From Streptomyces kanamyceticus (GTDB lineage Bacteria; Actinomycetota; Actinomycetes; Streptomycetales; Streptomycetaceae): 64,000 nucleotides of DNA. The stretch covers positions 4,092,001-4,156,000 of the forward strand of contig NZ_CP023699.1 of NCBI RefSeq assembly GCF_008704495.1. Direction: 5' to 3'. A program made the translations under genes and the position numbers. Positions within the stretch are counted from its first letter, which is position 1; the number at the start of each line of letters is the position of its first letter. Shown here piece after piece: positions 17,874-26,969 of this stretch. The notes below the pieces were generated by a model. That model did no database searches, was not told where the DNA came from, and saw only the letters and a program-made list of their open reading frames with translations.

Positions 17874-19535
17874 TCAGTTCACCTTGCGCTCCCGCCACCC
17901 CTGCAGCATCGCGTCGAACTGCTCCCGGGTGGTTTCCCAGCCCTGTGCGGGCGCCGACATGTAGATCGCGTACTCGACGCCGTCCCGGCTGATGTAGGTC
18001 TGCGAGATGGCCCTGCGCGGCCCCGCGGTCGTGTCGTTGGCACCCGCCGTCCAGCTGAACTGCCACAGCGCGCCCGGCCGGTCGCGGAAGGTGTTGGAGT
18101 TCAGATCGAGCCGTTTGTACGCGGGGAGCTTGACCCGCAGGCCCTTCTCCAGGGCCAGCTGGTGCGTGTAGGGGCTGTCGAACGTCGGAGCCCTGTCGAC
18201 GCCTATGCGCAGGAAGCGGCGGCCGCCGTCGGGCGTGTAGTCGATCTGGCTGCCGTCGACCTCGCGGTTCCAGTTCTTGGGCAGTCGCAGGCTGAAGCCC
18301 GCCGGGTCGTTCACCCGCTTCCACTCCTTGGGGATGCCGCCCACGTCCGTACCCGGACCGCCGTCGTCCGCCCCTGCCCCGGCTCCCGCGCCCGAACCCT
18401 CGTCCGCGTAGTGCAGATAGCCGAAGACACCGGCGCCGCCGAGCAGCGCGGCCACCACGACGAGGGCGATGCGCGCGGGCCAGCGGCGCCGCTCGCGCGA
18501 GGAGGCACCGTCGGAGCCCGTGCCGCCGACGACGGTGTGCCCGTGGCCCTGTTGCTGCTGCGGATGCGCGGTCGAGGTCTGCCCCTGCCCGTACGCGGTG
18601 GGCGTCTGCCCCTGCCCGTACGTCCCGGCGGATGTTCCGGCGGAGGTTCCCCCGGGCGTCCCTGCGGACGGATGCACCTGCGTCGGCACGTACGCCTGCG
18701 CCTGGTGCGGCCTGCGCCCCTCCGCCGCCTCGGCCAGCATCGCCTCGGCGTCCTCCGCGCTCGGCCTGGCCGCCGGGTCCTTGCTCAGGAGCGCGCTGAT
18801 GATCGGCGCGAGGGCCCCCGCGTGCTCGGGCGGCGACGGCTCCTCGGTGACCACGGCCTGCATGGTGCCGAGCGGCGAGGTGCGCCGGAACGGGGAGTTG
18901 CCCTCGACCGCCGTGTACAGCGTGGCGCCGAGCGCCCACAAGTCGGACGCGGGCCCGGGGTTGGCGCCGCTGACCCGCTCGGGCGCCAGATAGTCGACGG
19001 AGCCCACGACCTCGCCGGTCCGCGTGATCGTCGAGTCGCCCTCGATCGCGGCGATCCCGAAGTCGGTGAGCAGGATGCGCCGGTCGTCGGCGAGCAGGAC
19101 GTTGCCGGGCTTGACGTCGCGGTGCAGGACTCCGGCGGCGTGCGCGGCGCGCAGCGCCTTCAGGGTCCACAGGCCGATGCGGGCGGCCTCGACGGGGTCG
19201 ACGCGGCCGTCGTCCTTGACGGCGTCCGCGAGCGAGCGCCCCACGACCAGCTCCATCACGATCCAGGGCCGGTCGTCGTACTGCACCACGTCGTGGACGG
19301 TGACGACCGCGGGATGGTTGATCCGGGCGGCGGCCCGCGCCTCGGTCTGGGTGCGCGCGAAGAGGACCGCGCGGTCGGCCTCCTGCACGAACTGCGCGGC
19401 CGTCAGTTCCTTGACGGCGACGGCACGGTGCAGCACCTCGTCCTGCGCGCGCCACACCCGTCCCATGCCACCGCGGCCGATGGACTCACCGAGTCGGTAG
19501 CGGCCCGCGAGGAGCAGGCCCTGCATCTGATTCAC
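17874..19535 (-). CDS. Ser/Thr protein kinase, transmembrane (cluster member 3)
   Basis: A 553-residue kinase starting at GTG 19535 (VNQMQGLLLAGRYRLGE), which is preceded by GGGGGAA. A longer in-frame start at 19628 would add an Arg-rich tail not seen in such kinases. Catalytic motifs are intact: GRGGMGRVW, VAVKEL, HRDVKPGN, DFGIAAI, APERVSG, DLWALGATL. The middle has Gly/Thr/Gln-rich repeats (GTSAGTSAGTYGQGQTPTAYGQGQTSTA) before the helix (RIALVVVAALLGGAGVFGYL). The extracytoplasmic domain (IPKEWKRVNDPAGFSLRLPKNW onward) lacks Cys. The next kinase gene starts 51 bp downstream, consistent with one transcript. Confidence 0.92.
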   Translation of the reverse strand: MNQMQGLLLAGRYRLGESIGRGGMGRVWRAQDEVLHRAVAVKELTAAQFVQEADRAVLFARTQTEARAAARINHPAVVTVHDVVQYDDRPWIVMELVVGRSLADAVKDDGRVDPVEAARIGLWTLKALRAAHAAGVLHRDVKPGNVLLADDRRILLTDFGIAAIEGDSTITRTGEVVGSVDYLAPERVSGANPGPASDLWALGATLYTAVEGNSPFRRTSPLGTMQAVVTEEPSPPEHAGALAPIISALLSKDPAARPSAEDAEAMLAEAAEGRRPHQAQAYVPTQVHPSAGTPGGTSAGTSAGTYGQGQTPTAYGQGQTSTAHPQQQQGHGHTVVGGTGSDGASSRERRRWPARIALVVVAALLGGAGVFGYLHYADEGSGAGAGAGADDGGPGTDVGGIPKEWKRVNDPAGFSLRLPKNWNREVDGSQIDYTPDGGRRFLRIGVDRAPTFDSPYTHQLALEKGLRVKLPAYKRLDLNSNTFRDRPGALWQFSWTAGANDTTAGPRRAISQTYISRDGVEYAIYMSAPAQGWETTREQFDAMLQGWRERKVN

Positions 19536-19727
19536 GTTCCCCCGCAATGGTCTTGACAGGCCCAGGTTAAGGAGGGAAGCCCGTGCAGGGAACCGCCGGG
19601 GGTCCACGGAGACCGCACTGTGACGCATGTCGTGGATGTTCCATGCTGGTCAGAGGGGCTATCGGAGCGTGGCCGAAATCTGCCCCACGGCAGCCGCGCC
19701 GGAGCTCGGCGGGTGGTCGACGCGGAC

Positions 19728-22478
19728 TCAGCCGACGACTTGATAGGTGGTCGACGCCTGCTCGTACAGCCGCGTCACCTCGTCCCGCTCCGCCTCGGGA
19801 CCGCGCACCTGCACCACGTGGTACTTCCCGCCGACCACCATCGCGAGATTGCGTACGAAGACCTCGCGGCCCTCGGCGTCCTGCCAGGTGAACTGCCCCT
19901 CGGCCATGGCCCGCCCGCCGACGTCGATCCGCCGCATCCCGCTGGACGTCGCCCACGACGAGTCGCGGAAGGGCTGCAACTCGCGCTCGTGCTCGCGCTG
20001 GTACTTCATCGGGTCGCTGCCGTAGCTGTCCGTGCCGTCCCGCCCCGGGACCAGGAGCAGCTCGAAGTCACCGTGCGTGTAAAGGACCTGCCCCCGGCCG
20101 TTCTTGGGCTCCCGGTCCCAGCCGCTGGCGACGGCGACCCGGAAACCCTCGGTGTCCTTGCGCAGCGCGAACCCGCGGGGCAGATCGGGGTCGGTGGTCT
20201 GCGGCTCCTGCGAGCCGGGGTTCTTGGTCCTGGTCGGCTTGTCCTTGGGCTTGCCGTCCGGCTTCTCCCCGTCGCTCGGCCGCCCGTCCGGCTTGTCGTC
20301 GCCACCGTCCGTGCCCGGCCCCGAACTGACCTCACCCGCCGAGCCGGTGCGCCCGTCCGAGGTGCGGTCACCAGACTTGGGCATGAACAACATGGCGTAC
20401 GCGACGGCCGCGACGAGCCCCACCAGGATGGCGATCAGCAGCAGCCGCCCGAGCGAACGGGGCCGCGCCCCGCTGCCGGGCCGCGGCGCGCCCGGCCTCG
20501 ACCTGCGCGGGCCTGTCTCCCGCAGCCGGGTCTCGCTCAGCCGAGCCTCCTTGGGCGCCCTGGCCTCCCGGGGCGCCCGCGGTGCCCGGGCGGCCTTGAC
20601 CTCCTTGCCCTGACCTCTGCCCCTGCCTCGCTTGTGCTTGTGCCGACCGTGCTCCTGCCCGGTGGTGGCGGGCACGGCGGACCGCCGCTTGCGCACGACC
20701 TCGCCACGGCGCCGTACGACGGGCAGCCTGCCCGCGTCGTACGGCGGCACCGGCACGACGTGCGCCCCCGCCTCCGGCTCCGGCGCCGACCGCACCAGCG
20801 AGCGCAGCCAGCCGCCCAGCTCCTCGAAGTCGAGCCGGTCGGTCGGGTCCTGGCGCAGCAGCGACTCGACGACGGGCCGCAGCGGCCCGCACTCCTCGGC
20901 GAAGGCGGGCGGCTCCGCGCACACCATCTGCACGAGCTCGGTCGTACTGTCCTCCGGGTACGGCGCGTGCCCCTGCACCGCACGGAAGAGCAGGGCACCG
21001 AGTGCCCACAGGTCGGTGGCGGGTCCGATGGGCGCGGCGAGCTGCCAGTTCTCGTGGACGGGCCCGGCCTGCTCGGGCGCCCAGCGCTCGGTGACGGCTC
21101 CGACGACGACCATGCGCGCGTGCCGGGCGCGCTCGGCGGCGAGCGCGGTGGTGGGGCCGCGGCGGGCGGTGGCGTCGGGGGCCAGGGGGGCAGGCGTCGG
21201 CGGCTCGGAGGGCAGAGGTTCGGGGGTCAGTGGGCCGGATTCGTATCCAGACTCGTACCCGGACTCGTACCCGGACTCGTACGCGCGCTCAGGGGAAATG
21301 CCCTGAGAACTGTCCTGCGCGGCCCCCTGGTTACGGTGCCGCGGCACCGCCCCGTGCCAGGGTTTCGCGACGCCCGCGACCCCATAGGGATCCGAGATCC
21401 GTCCGGGCACGGAAGGCTCTTCGTCGTCCAGCCGCGCCGCGGCCCGTGCCCCCGCGCGGTACGCCGCGATGGCCCCGGCCCGCGCGGCCCGCGCGTCACC
21501 CGGCGGCAGCCCCGCGGACTCCGGGGCTGGCTCGATCTCCACGTCCCCGGACCGGCCCCGGCCGCGATGCCCCTGCCGCTGCCCCTGTTCCTGGCCGAGA
21601 TCCTGTCCTTGGTCCTGGCCCCGATCCTGGCCGGGATACCCGATCTGGTCCCGGTACAAGGGCAGCCCTCGGCTCCCTGACCGCCCGCTTCCGTCCCCGC
21701 TCCCGTCCCCGCTCCAGCCCTCGTCCCCGCCCTGGTCCGGCTCCCCTAACCCGTCCCCGAACCCGCCCTCGCCCCCGCCCCCGCTCCCGTACGCGGCGAC
21801 GTTCCCGACGGACCCGGCCGAACCGGTCGCCTCGCCCTCCTCCTCGGGGCGCGGGTCGTACCCGCACAGCGCCTCCTCGGCCGCGCCCGCCGCGAGGCCC
21901 GTCAGCATCACCCGGCCGTCATCGCATATCAACACCGTGCGCGCGGTGATGTTCCGGTGCACCCAGCCGTGTCCGTGAAGGACCCGCAGCGCGGCGAGCA
22001 CGTCCGCCGCGACCTCCGCCGCCCGGTACGGACTCAGCGGCTGGTCGGCGAGCAGCGCGGCCAGCGGCCTCGCCGCCACCAACTCGCTCACTATCCACAG
22101 CGAGCCGCCCTCGGCGAACACGTCGAAGACCTGGTCGAGCCGCGGATGGTCCGGTATCTGCGCGGCGGACTGCGCCGCCTCCATGGCGCGGCGGACCGCG
22201 GGATCCGTGGGACTGCGCGTCGTACGCGCCGATGCCCGCCGCACGCCGCTCCCGGCCGTCGCCCCCGCCCGCGGCACGAACCCCGCGGGCAGATCGTGCG
22301 GCACCTCCTCGTCGAGCACTTCCGCCTCGACGATCTCGGGCAACGGCACCTGCCTGACCAGGACTTCCTGACCGCTGTACGTGTCGAACGCACGCGACTC
22401 GGCGAGCTCGTACTCATCCGAAGGCGGCAGCGGCAGGCGGTAGCGGTCGGCGAGCACCCGTCCCGCATAGTCCTCCAC
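19728..22478 (-). CDS. degenerate kinase (predicted pseudokinase) with insert and transmembrane sensor domain
   Basis: A 916-residue member of the cluster with kinase architecture but no catalytic residues. The Gly-rich loop is absent. The VAVK Lys is Arg (VLVRQVP). HRD is HRN (VHRNITARTVL), and DFG is TGL (VMLTGLAAG). An APE-like WAPEQ and DLWALGALLF remain, so the C-lobe fold is kept. Between the TGL and APE positions is an insert of ~250 residues, rich in Gly/Gln/Asp/Pro with short repeats (GQDRGQDQGQDLGQ; YESG four times from a 12-bp DNA repeat). A basic linker, one helix (LLLIAILVGLVAAVAYAMLF) and an extracytoplasmic domain like that of its neighbours (DLPRGFALRKDTEGFRVAVASGW) follow. 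GTG 22478 has GGGGGA upstream; ATG 22556 is an alternative. The frame is intact, so it is not a decayed gene. Confidence 0.85.
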   Translation of the reverse strand: MEDYAGRVLADRYRLPLPPSDEYELAESRAFDTYSGQEVLVRQVPLPEIVEAEVLDEEVPHDLPAGFVPRAGATAGSGVRRASARTTRSPTDPAVRRAMEAAQSAAQIPDHPRLDQVFDVFAEGGSLWIVSELVAARPLAALLADQPLSPYRAAEVAADVLAALRVLHGHGWVHRNITARTVLICDDGRVMLTGLAAGAAEEALCGYDPRPEEEGEATGSAGSVGNVAAYGSGGGGEGGFGDGLGEPDQGGDEGWSGDGSGDGSGRSGSRGLPLYRDQIGYPGQDRGQDQGQDLGQEQGQRQGHRGRGRSGDVEIEPAPESAGLPPGDARAARAGAIAAYRAGARAAARLDDEEPSVPGRISDPYGVAGVAKPWHGAVPRHRNQGAAQDSSQGISPERAYESGYESGYESGYESGPLTPEPLPSEPPTPAPLAPDATARRGPTTALAAERARHARMVVVGAVTERWAPEQAGPVHENWQLAAPIGPATDLWALGALLFRAVQGHAPYPEDSTTELVQMVCAEPPAFAEECGPLRPVVESLLRQDPTDRLDFEELGGWLRSLVRSAPEPEAGAHVVPVPPYDAGRLPVVRRRGEVVRKRRSAVPATTGQEHGRHKHKRGRGRGQGKEVKAARAPRAPREARAPKEARLSETRLRETGPRRSRPGAPRPGSGARPRSLGRLLLIAILVGLVAAVAYAMLFMPKSGDRTSDGRTGSAGEVSSGPGTDGGDDKPDGRPSDGEKPDGKPKDKPTRTKNPGSQEPQTTDPDLPRGFALRKDTEGFRVAVASGWDREPKNGRGQVLYTHGDFELLLVPGRDGTDSYGSDPMKYQREHERELQPFRDSSWATSSGMRRIDVGGRAMAEGQFTWQDAEGREVFVRNLAMVVGGKYHVVQVRGPEAERDEVTRLYEQASTTYQVVG

Positions 22479-22602
22479 GACGCATCCCCCGTCCCGCCCG
22501 GCGGTCAATTCCGTTCGTCTTACGGCTTGTTGCGGTGGCGTACGGTCCGCAGGCACTCACGATACGTGCCTTGCGCGAACCGCATTGAGGGGACCGGAGA
22601 TC

Positions 22603-24735
22603 TCAGGACTTCGGCTCGAACGTCTTCGTGAAGGTCCGCCAGGCGCCCTTGCGCTCCGCGCTCCCCCAGTCGTCGGCCTTGGCCGTGTACATCATTCCGT
22701 AGCCCAGCCCGCCGTTGACGACGAAGCCACGGTCTATCGACCGGTACTTGGTGCCGCCGTCGGCATAGGTGAATTCCCAGTCAGCCGTGTTCCAGTCCCG
22801 GTAGTCCACCTTCTCTATCCGGATCCGGTCGTACTGGGAGCGCACCATGTAGTTCTCCTGGCTCTTCCAGTCGGCCACCGGGTTGTCCTTGGGAGTGGTG
22901 GTCCAACCGACGAGCAGCTTCTGCCCGTTCGGCCCGGTGAAGCGCGCGCCCGCGCTGCCCGTGGACTGGTACTTCCAGCCCTTGGGCAGGCCTATGGAGA
23001 AGCCCTGGCCGTGCTTGTACGTCGACGCGGCGCCGTCCCCCGGCTTCTTGCCCTTGTTCTTCTTCTCGTCCTCGTCCTTGTCCTTGGCGTCGCCCTTGCC
23101 CGGGTCGTCGCCCTTGTCCGATTCCGCGCCGGCGCCCTTGTCGTCGCCGGTACCGGTGCCCTTGTCGGACCCCTTCTCGGACTCCTTGGCACCGTCACCG
23201 GCCGTCGCCCCGCTGGAAGCGGCCTTGTCGCCGCCCTTGCTGTCCTTGTCGGAGCCCTTGTCGTCGCCGCCGAGCGCGAAGGCGAGCACCGTCCCGAGGA
23301 CCGCGAGCACGGCGACCACGGAAGCGATCACCAGGGTCCTGCGCGGCACCACATCGGTGAGCGACGCCTTGACCGGCGCCCGCGGCGAGGCTCCCGGAGG
23401 CGGCGGCACGGCGGTGCCGCCCGCGCCGGTACCCGTACCCCGGGCGGTCGCCGAGGCGGCGGCCTTGCGGACCGAACGCAGCGCCCCCTTCACCCGGTCG
23501 GCGGCCTCCTCGGCCTTGCGCCCACCGAGCGTCCCGGAGGACCCGGCCGCGCCGACGCCGGCGGAAGACGCGGGAGGACCGGCAGGAACAGCGGGAGGAG
23601 CGGAAGGGACCGGAGGGGCGGAAGAAGAAGCAGAAGCAGAAGGGGAAGCGGAAGGGGAAGCAGTAGGAGAAGCGGCAGACGCCGCGGCAGAGGAAGCCGC
23701 GGCAGAACCGGCGGCGCCCGATCCGCCGAGCCCCTTCCTCCCCGGCCCTCTGCCCGAACCCTTACCCGGACCCTTCCCCGAGCCCTTGCCCAGCCCCTTC
23801 TTGCCCAGTCCCCTCTTGCCCGGAACGGGCGGCAGCGGCACCACCTTGGTCGCCTCGACCGGCTCCGGCTCCGCCTTGGGCTCCGGCGCGTGGATCACGT
23901 CGATCAGGAGCGCCCGCGCCCCCACGTCGTCGAGCCGCTGCTCCGGGTCCTTGGCGAGCAGGCCGTAGATGACCTTCTCCAACGGACCGGCGTTCTGCGG
24001 CTGTTCCACGTCCTCGGTCATCACCGCGGTGAGGGTCGCGATCGCCGACCCCTTGTCGTACGGCGGCACGCCCTCCACCGCCGCGTACAGCAGGCCGCCG
24101 AGCGACCACATGTCGGCCGCGGGACCCGGCTTGTGCCCGCGCGCCCGCTCCGGCGAGATGTACGACGGCGCGCCGACGAGCATGCCGGTGGACGTGATCG
24201 ACGGGTCGCCCTCGACCTGCGCGATGCCGAAGTCGGTCAGGACGACCCGGCCGTCCTCCGCGATCAGCACGTTCGACGGCTTCACGTCACGGTGCAGGAT
24301 TCCCTCGCGGTGCGCGGAGCGCAGGACGTCGAGCACGGCGAGCCCGACCTCGGCCGCCCGACGCGGCGTCAGAAGACCGTCCTCGCGGATCGCTTCCGCG
24401 AGCGACTTGCCCTCGACCAACTCCATCACGATCCACGGCCGGTCGTCCTCGTCGACCACGTCGTAGACGGTCACGGCGCTGGTGTTGCGGATCCGCGCGA
24501 TCGCCTTGGCCTCGCGCAGCGTCCGCGTGATGAGCCGCCGCTTCTCCTCCTCGTCGATGCTCGATGGGAACCGCAGCTCCTTCACCGCGACCGTACGGCC
24601 AAGCGTCTCGTCCTTGGCGCGCCACACAGTGCCCATGCCACCGCGGCCGAGCACCTCTCCCAGCCGGTACCGGCCGGCGAGGAGACGTTCGCTCTTGTCC
24701 CGACGGGCCTCACCCGTCTGCTCCGCGTCCGACAT
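22603..24735 (-). CDS. Ser/Thr protein kinase, transmembrane (cluster member 1)
   Basis: A 710-residue kinase and the first gene of the cluster. The catalytic domain (~20-280) has GRGGMGTVW, VAVKEL, HRDVKPSN, DFGIAQ, SPERARG (SPE in place of APE) and DMWSLGGLL. A very long low-complexity juxtamembrane region (~300-445) combines Gly-Lys-Ser repeats (GKKGLGKGSGKGPGKGSG) with Ala/Ser/Pro runs. The helix (LVIASVVAVLAVLGTVLAFAL) is followed by a Lys/Asp/Gly/Ser-rich stalk. The extracytoplasmic domain (KHGQGFSIGLPKGWKYQSTG onward) carries no Cys. The promoter for the whole cluster probably lies in 24736-25032, where an 18-bp perfect palindrome sits about 100 bases upstream. Confidence 0.93.
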   Translation of the reverse strand: MSDAEQTGEARRDKSERLLAGRYRLGEVLGRGGMGTVWRAKDETLGRTVAVKELRFPSSIDEEEKRRLITRTLREAKAIARIRNTSAVTVYDVVDEDDRPWIVMELVEGKSLAEAIREDGLLTPRRAAEVGLAVLDVLRSAHREGILHRDVKPSNVLIAEDGRVVLTDFGIAQVEGDPSITSTGMLVGAPSYISPERARGHKPGPAADMWSLGGLLYAAVEGVPPYDKGSAIATLTAVMTEDVEQPQNAGPLEKVIYGLLAKDPEQRLDDVGARALLIDVIHAPEPKAEPEPVEATKVVPLPPVPGKRGLGKKGLGKGSGKGPGKGSGRGPGRKGLGGSGAAGSAAASSAAASAASPTASPSASPSASASSSAPPVPSAPPAVPAGPPASSAGVGAAGSSGTLGGRKAEEAADRVKGALRSVRKAAASATARGTGTGAGGTAVPPPPGASPRAPVKASLTDVVPRRTLVIASVVAVLAVLGTVLAFALGGDDKGSDKDSKGGDKAASSGATAGDGAKESEKGSDKGTGTGDDKGAGAESDKGDDPGKGDAKDKDEDEKKNKGKKPGDGAASTYKHGQGFSIGLPKGWKYQSTGSAGARFTGPNGQKLLVGWTTTPKDNPVADWKSQENYMVRSQYDRIRIEKVDYRDWNTADWEFTYADGGTKYRSIDRGFVVNGGLGYGMMYTAKADDWGSAERKGAWRTFTKTFEPKS

Positions 24736-24832
24736 GCGTCCCCTCTGCTGCTACCGCTGCTACCCGCGCAACCCGCCCTGACAGAGCCTTCATTGTCCCT
24801 TACTCAAGGACCGCCTTACGCCCAGGGTCCAG

Positions 24833-24850
24833 GGTCCCTCATGAGGGACC
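24833..24850. promoter_or_regulatory. 18-bp perfect palindrome upstream of kinase cluster
   Basis: GGTCCCTCATGAGGGACC, about 100 bases before the first kinase gene and 183 bases after the end of glpD. The length and symmetry suit a dimeric regulator site; no known consensus is recognised. The rest of 24736-25032 holds no gene I can support. Confidence 0.45.
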
Positions 24851-25032
24851 GCGCACAAGGAGGGGCCCGACGTGCCGAAACCGCGCACGCTGTCGGCCGT
24901 CCTCCTCGTGGCGGCCCTCCGCGGTGGAAGGGCCGACCCGTCAGGGCTCGTGAATCCGGCCTTGGACGTCACTCTTCCGCTGCTCACCGGCCGAGGCAAG
25001 GCCGCGCCCCCCGTCCCCCCGTCCCCCGACCG

Positions 25033-26742
25033 TCAGTTGAGCGGCACGATGTCCGGCGCGCCGAGCCGCGCCGCGTCCGCGGTCAGGTCGTCCGGCTGCC
25101 GCTGCGACTCCCGCTCGGCCTCCACCCGCTTCTCGTAGTGCTGTACCTCCCGCTCGATCTGGTCCTTGTCCCAGCCCAGGACGGTCGCCATCAGTTCGGC
25201 GCACTCGCGGGCGCTGCGCGTGCCCCGGTCGAAGGTCTCGATCGAGATGCGCGTGCGCCGCGTCAGCACGTCGTCCAGGTGCCTCGCGCCCTCGTGCGAG
25301 GCCGCGTACACCACCTCGGCGCGCAGATAGTCGTCCGCTCCCTGCAGCACCGCGCCGAGCGTGGGGTCGGCGGTGACCAGGTCGAGGACTTCCTCGGCCA
25401 GCGAGCCATACCGGTTCAACAGGTGCTCCACGCGCACCACATGAAGACCCGTCCGCGCGGCGATCCTGGCGCGCGCGTTCCACATCGCCTTGTACCCCTC
25501 GGCGCCGACCAGCGGGACGTCCTCCGTGACGCAGTCGGCGACGCGCTGGTCCAGACCGTGCACCGCCTCGTCCACGGCGTCCTTGGCCATCACGCGGTAC
25601 GTCGTGTACTTGCCGCCCGCGACGACCACGAGGCCGGGCGCCGGATGCGCGACCGTGTGCTCGCGCGACAGCTTGCTCGTGGCGTCCGACTCCCCGGCGA
25701 GCAGCGGCCGCAGCCCCGCGTACACCCCCTGGACGTCGTCCCGCGAGAGCGGCACCGCGAGCACCGAGTTCACGTGCTCGAGCAGGTAGTCGATGTCGGC
25801 GCTGGACGCGGCCGGATGCGCCTTGTCGAGGTCCCAGTCCGTGTCGGTCGTGCCCACGATCCAGTGCCGCCCCCACGGGATGACGAACAGGACGCTCTTC
25901 TCGGTCCGCAGGATCAGGCCGGTCGTGGAGTTGATCCGGTCCTTGGGCACCACGAGGTGGATGCCCTTGGACGCCCTGACGTGGAACTGTCCCCGCTCGC
26001 CGACCATGGCCTGCGTGTCGTCCGTCCACACACCGGTGGCGTTCACGATCTGCTTGGCCCTGATCTCGTACTCCCCGCCCCCTTCCACGTCCTGCACGCG
26101 GGCGCCGACCACGCGCTCGCCCTCGCGCAGGAAGCCGGTGACCTTGGCCCGGTTGGCGACCTTCGCTCCGTACGCCGCCGCTGTGCGCACCAGTGTCGCC
26201 ACGTAGCGGGCGTCGTCCATCTGCGCGTCGTAGTACTGCATCGCCCCGACCAGGGCGTCCTTCTTCAGGCACGGGGCGACGCGCAGCGCGTGACGTCGGG
26301 TCAGGTGGCGGTGCGTGGGCAGTCCTCGGCCGTGTCCGCGCGACATCGACATGGCGTCGTAGAGCGCGACGCCCGATCCCGCGTACAACCGCTCCCAGCC
26401 CTTGTGCTGCAAGGGGTAGAGGAACGGCACCGGCTTCACCAGGTGCGGGGCGAGCCGCTCAAGGAGGAGTCCGCGCTCCTTCAGCGCCTCCCGCACGAGC
26501 GCGAAGTCGAGCATCTCCAGATAGCGCAGGCCGCCGTGGATCAGCTTGCTCGACCGGCTCGATGTGCCGGACGCCCAGTCCCTGGCCTCGACCAGGCCGG
26601 TGGACAGGCCGCGGGTGACCGCGTCGAGTGCCGTACCCGCGCCGACCACCCCCGCGCCCACGACCAGGATGTCCAGCTCCCGGTCGGCCATTCCCGCAAG
26701 TGACTCGGCACGCTCCGCCGGCCCCAGTGTCGCTGTCCTCAC
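25033..26742 (-). CDS. glpD: glycerol-3-phosphate dehydrogenase (aerobic, FAD)
   Basis: GlpD (569 residues) oxidises sn-glycerol-3-phosphate to dihydroxyacetone phosphate and passes electrons to the quinone pool at the membrane face. The FAD dinucleotide fold (LDILVVGAGVVGAGTALDAVTRG) begins near residue 24, with RSSKLIHGGLRYLE following. GGKYTTYRVMAKDAVD and the C-terminal GlpD-type helical domain (QGADDYLRAEVVYAASHEGARHLDDVLTRRTRI) are also present. Length matches the family. No glycerol kinase or facilitator is adjacent, so this is a stand-alone copy. Divergent from the dehydrogenase-like gene at 26970 across an AT-richer region with two DnaA boxes. Confidence 0.95.
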   Translation of the reverse strand: MRTATLGPAERAESLAGMADRELDILVVGAGVVGAGTALDAVTRGLSTGLVEARDWASGTSSRSSKLIHGGLRYLEMLDFALVREALKERGLLLERLAPHLVKPVPFLYPLQHKGWERLYAGSGVALYDAMSMSRGHGRGLPTHRHLTRRHALRVAPCLKKDALVGAMQYYDAQMDDARYVATLVRTAAAYGAKVANRAKVTGFLREGERVVGARVQDVEGGGEYEIRAKQIVNATGVWTDDTQAMVGERGQFHVRASKGIHLVVPKDRINSTTGLILRTEKSVLFVIPWGRHWIVGTTDTDWDLDKAHPAASSADIDYLLEHVNSVLAVPLSRDDVQGVYAGLRPLLAGESDATSKLSREHTVAHPAPGLVVVAGGKYTTYRVMAKDAVDEAVHGLDQRVADCVTEDVPLVGAEGYKAMWNARARIAARTGLHVVRVEHLLNRYGSLAEEVLDLVTADPTLGAVLQGADDYLRAEVVYAASHEGARHLDDVLTRRTRISIETFDRGTRSARECAELMATVLGWDKDQIEREVQHYEKRVEAERESQRQPDDLTADAARLGAPDIVPLN

Positions 26743-26825
26743 CGCTGCCTCCCGTTGCGATCGGGTGTGGTCGGACTCACATCATGCCCAGATTTCCGCC
26801 GCGCCCGCTGATCGCCGCCGCGACC

Positions 26826-26834
26826 TGTGGACAA
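26826..26834 (-). promoter_or_regulatory. DnaA box (perfect 9-mer)
   Basis: TGTGGACAA, the reverse complement of the consensus TTGTCCACA, in the intergenic region upstream of glpD. Confidence 0.6.
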
Positions 26835-26910
26835 CACTCCGGACTTCGGGGCCGGGCAATGCCACATATCGGTCATATTTACTCCTAGTCTGACATTGCG
26901 CTGGTCCGCC

Positions 26911-26919
26911 TTGTCCACA
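26911..26919 (+). promoter_or_regulatory. DnaA box (perfect 9-mer)
   Basis: TTGTCCACA, inverted relative to the copy 77 bases to the left; lies 51 bases before the start of the UDP-sugar dehydrogenase-like gene. Confidence 0.6.
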
Positions 26920-26969
26920 GGGCTTGCGCACTCGTCCCGGTCCGGCTATTGGGAGGACGGCCCACCGCC

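Noticed and set aside
19728..22478. Pseudogene call for the degenerate kinase
   Set aside because: The frame is complete with good codon bias, signal features and a normal external domain; loss of catalysis fits a pseudokinase better than a dead gene.
24872..25138. Plus-strand frame of 88 codons with a good AAGGAGG ribosome site and a short hydrophobic start
   Set aside because: Its 3' part runs antisense through the end of glpD, composition follows the opposite strand, and no family is recognised; the ribosome site is the only support.
26826..26919. Chromosomal replication origin
   Set aside because: Only two DnaA boxes and no dnaA, dnaN or dense box cluster; kept only as a possible regulatory site.
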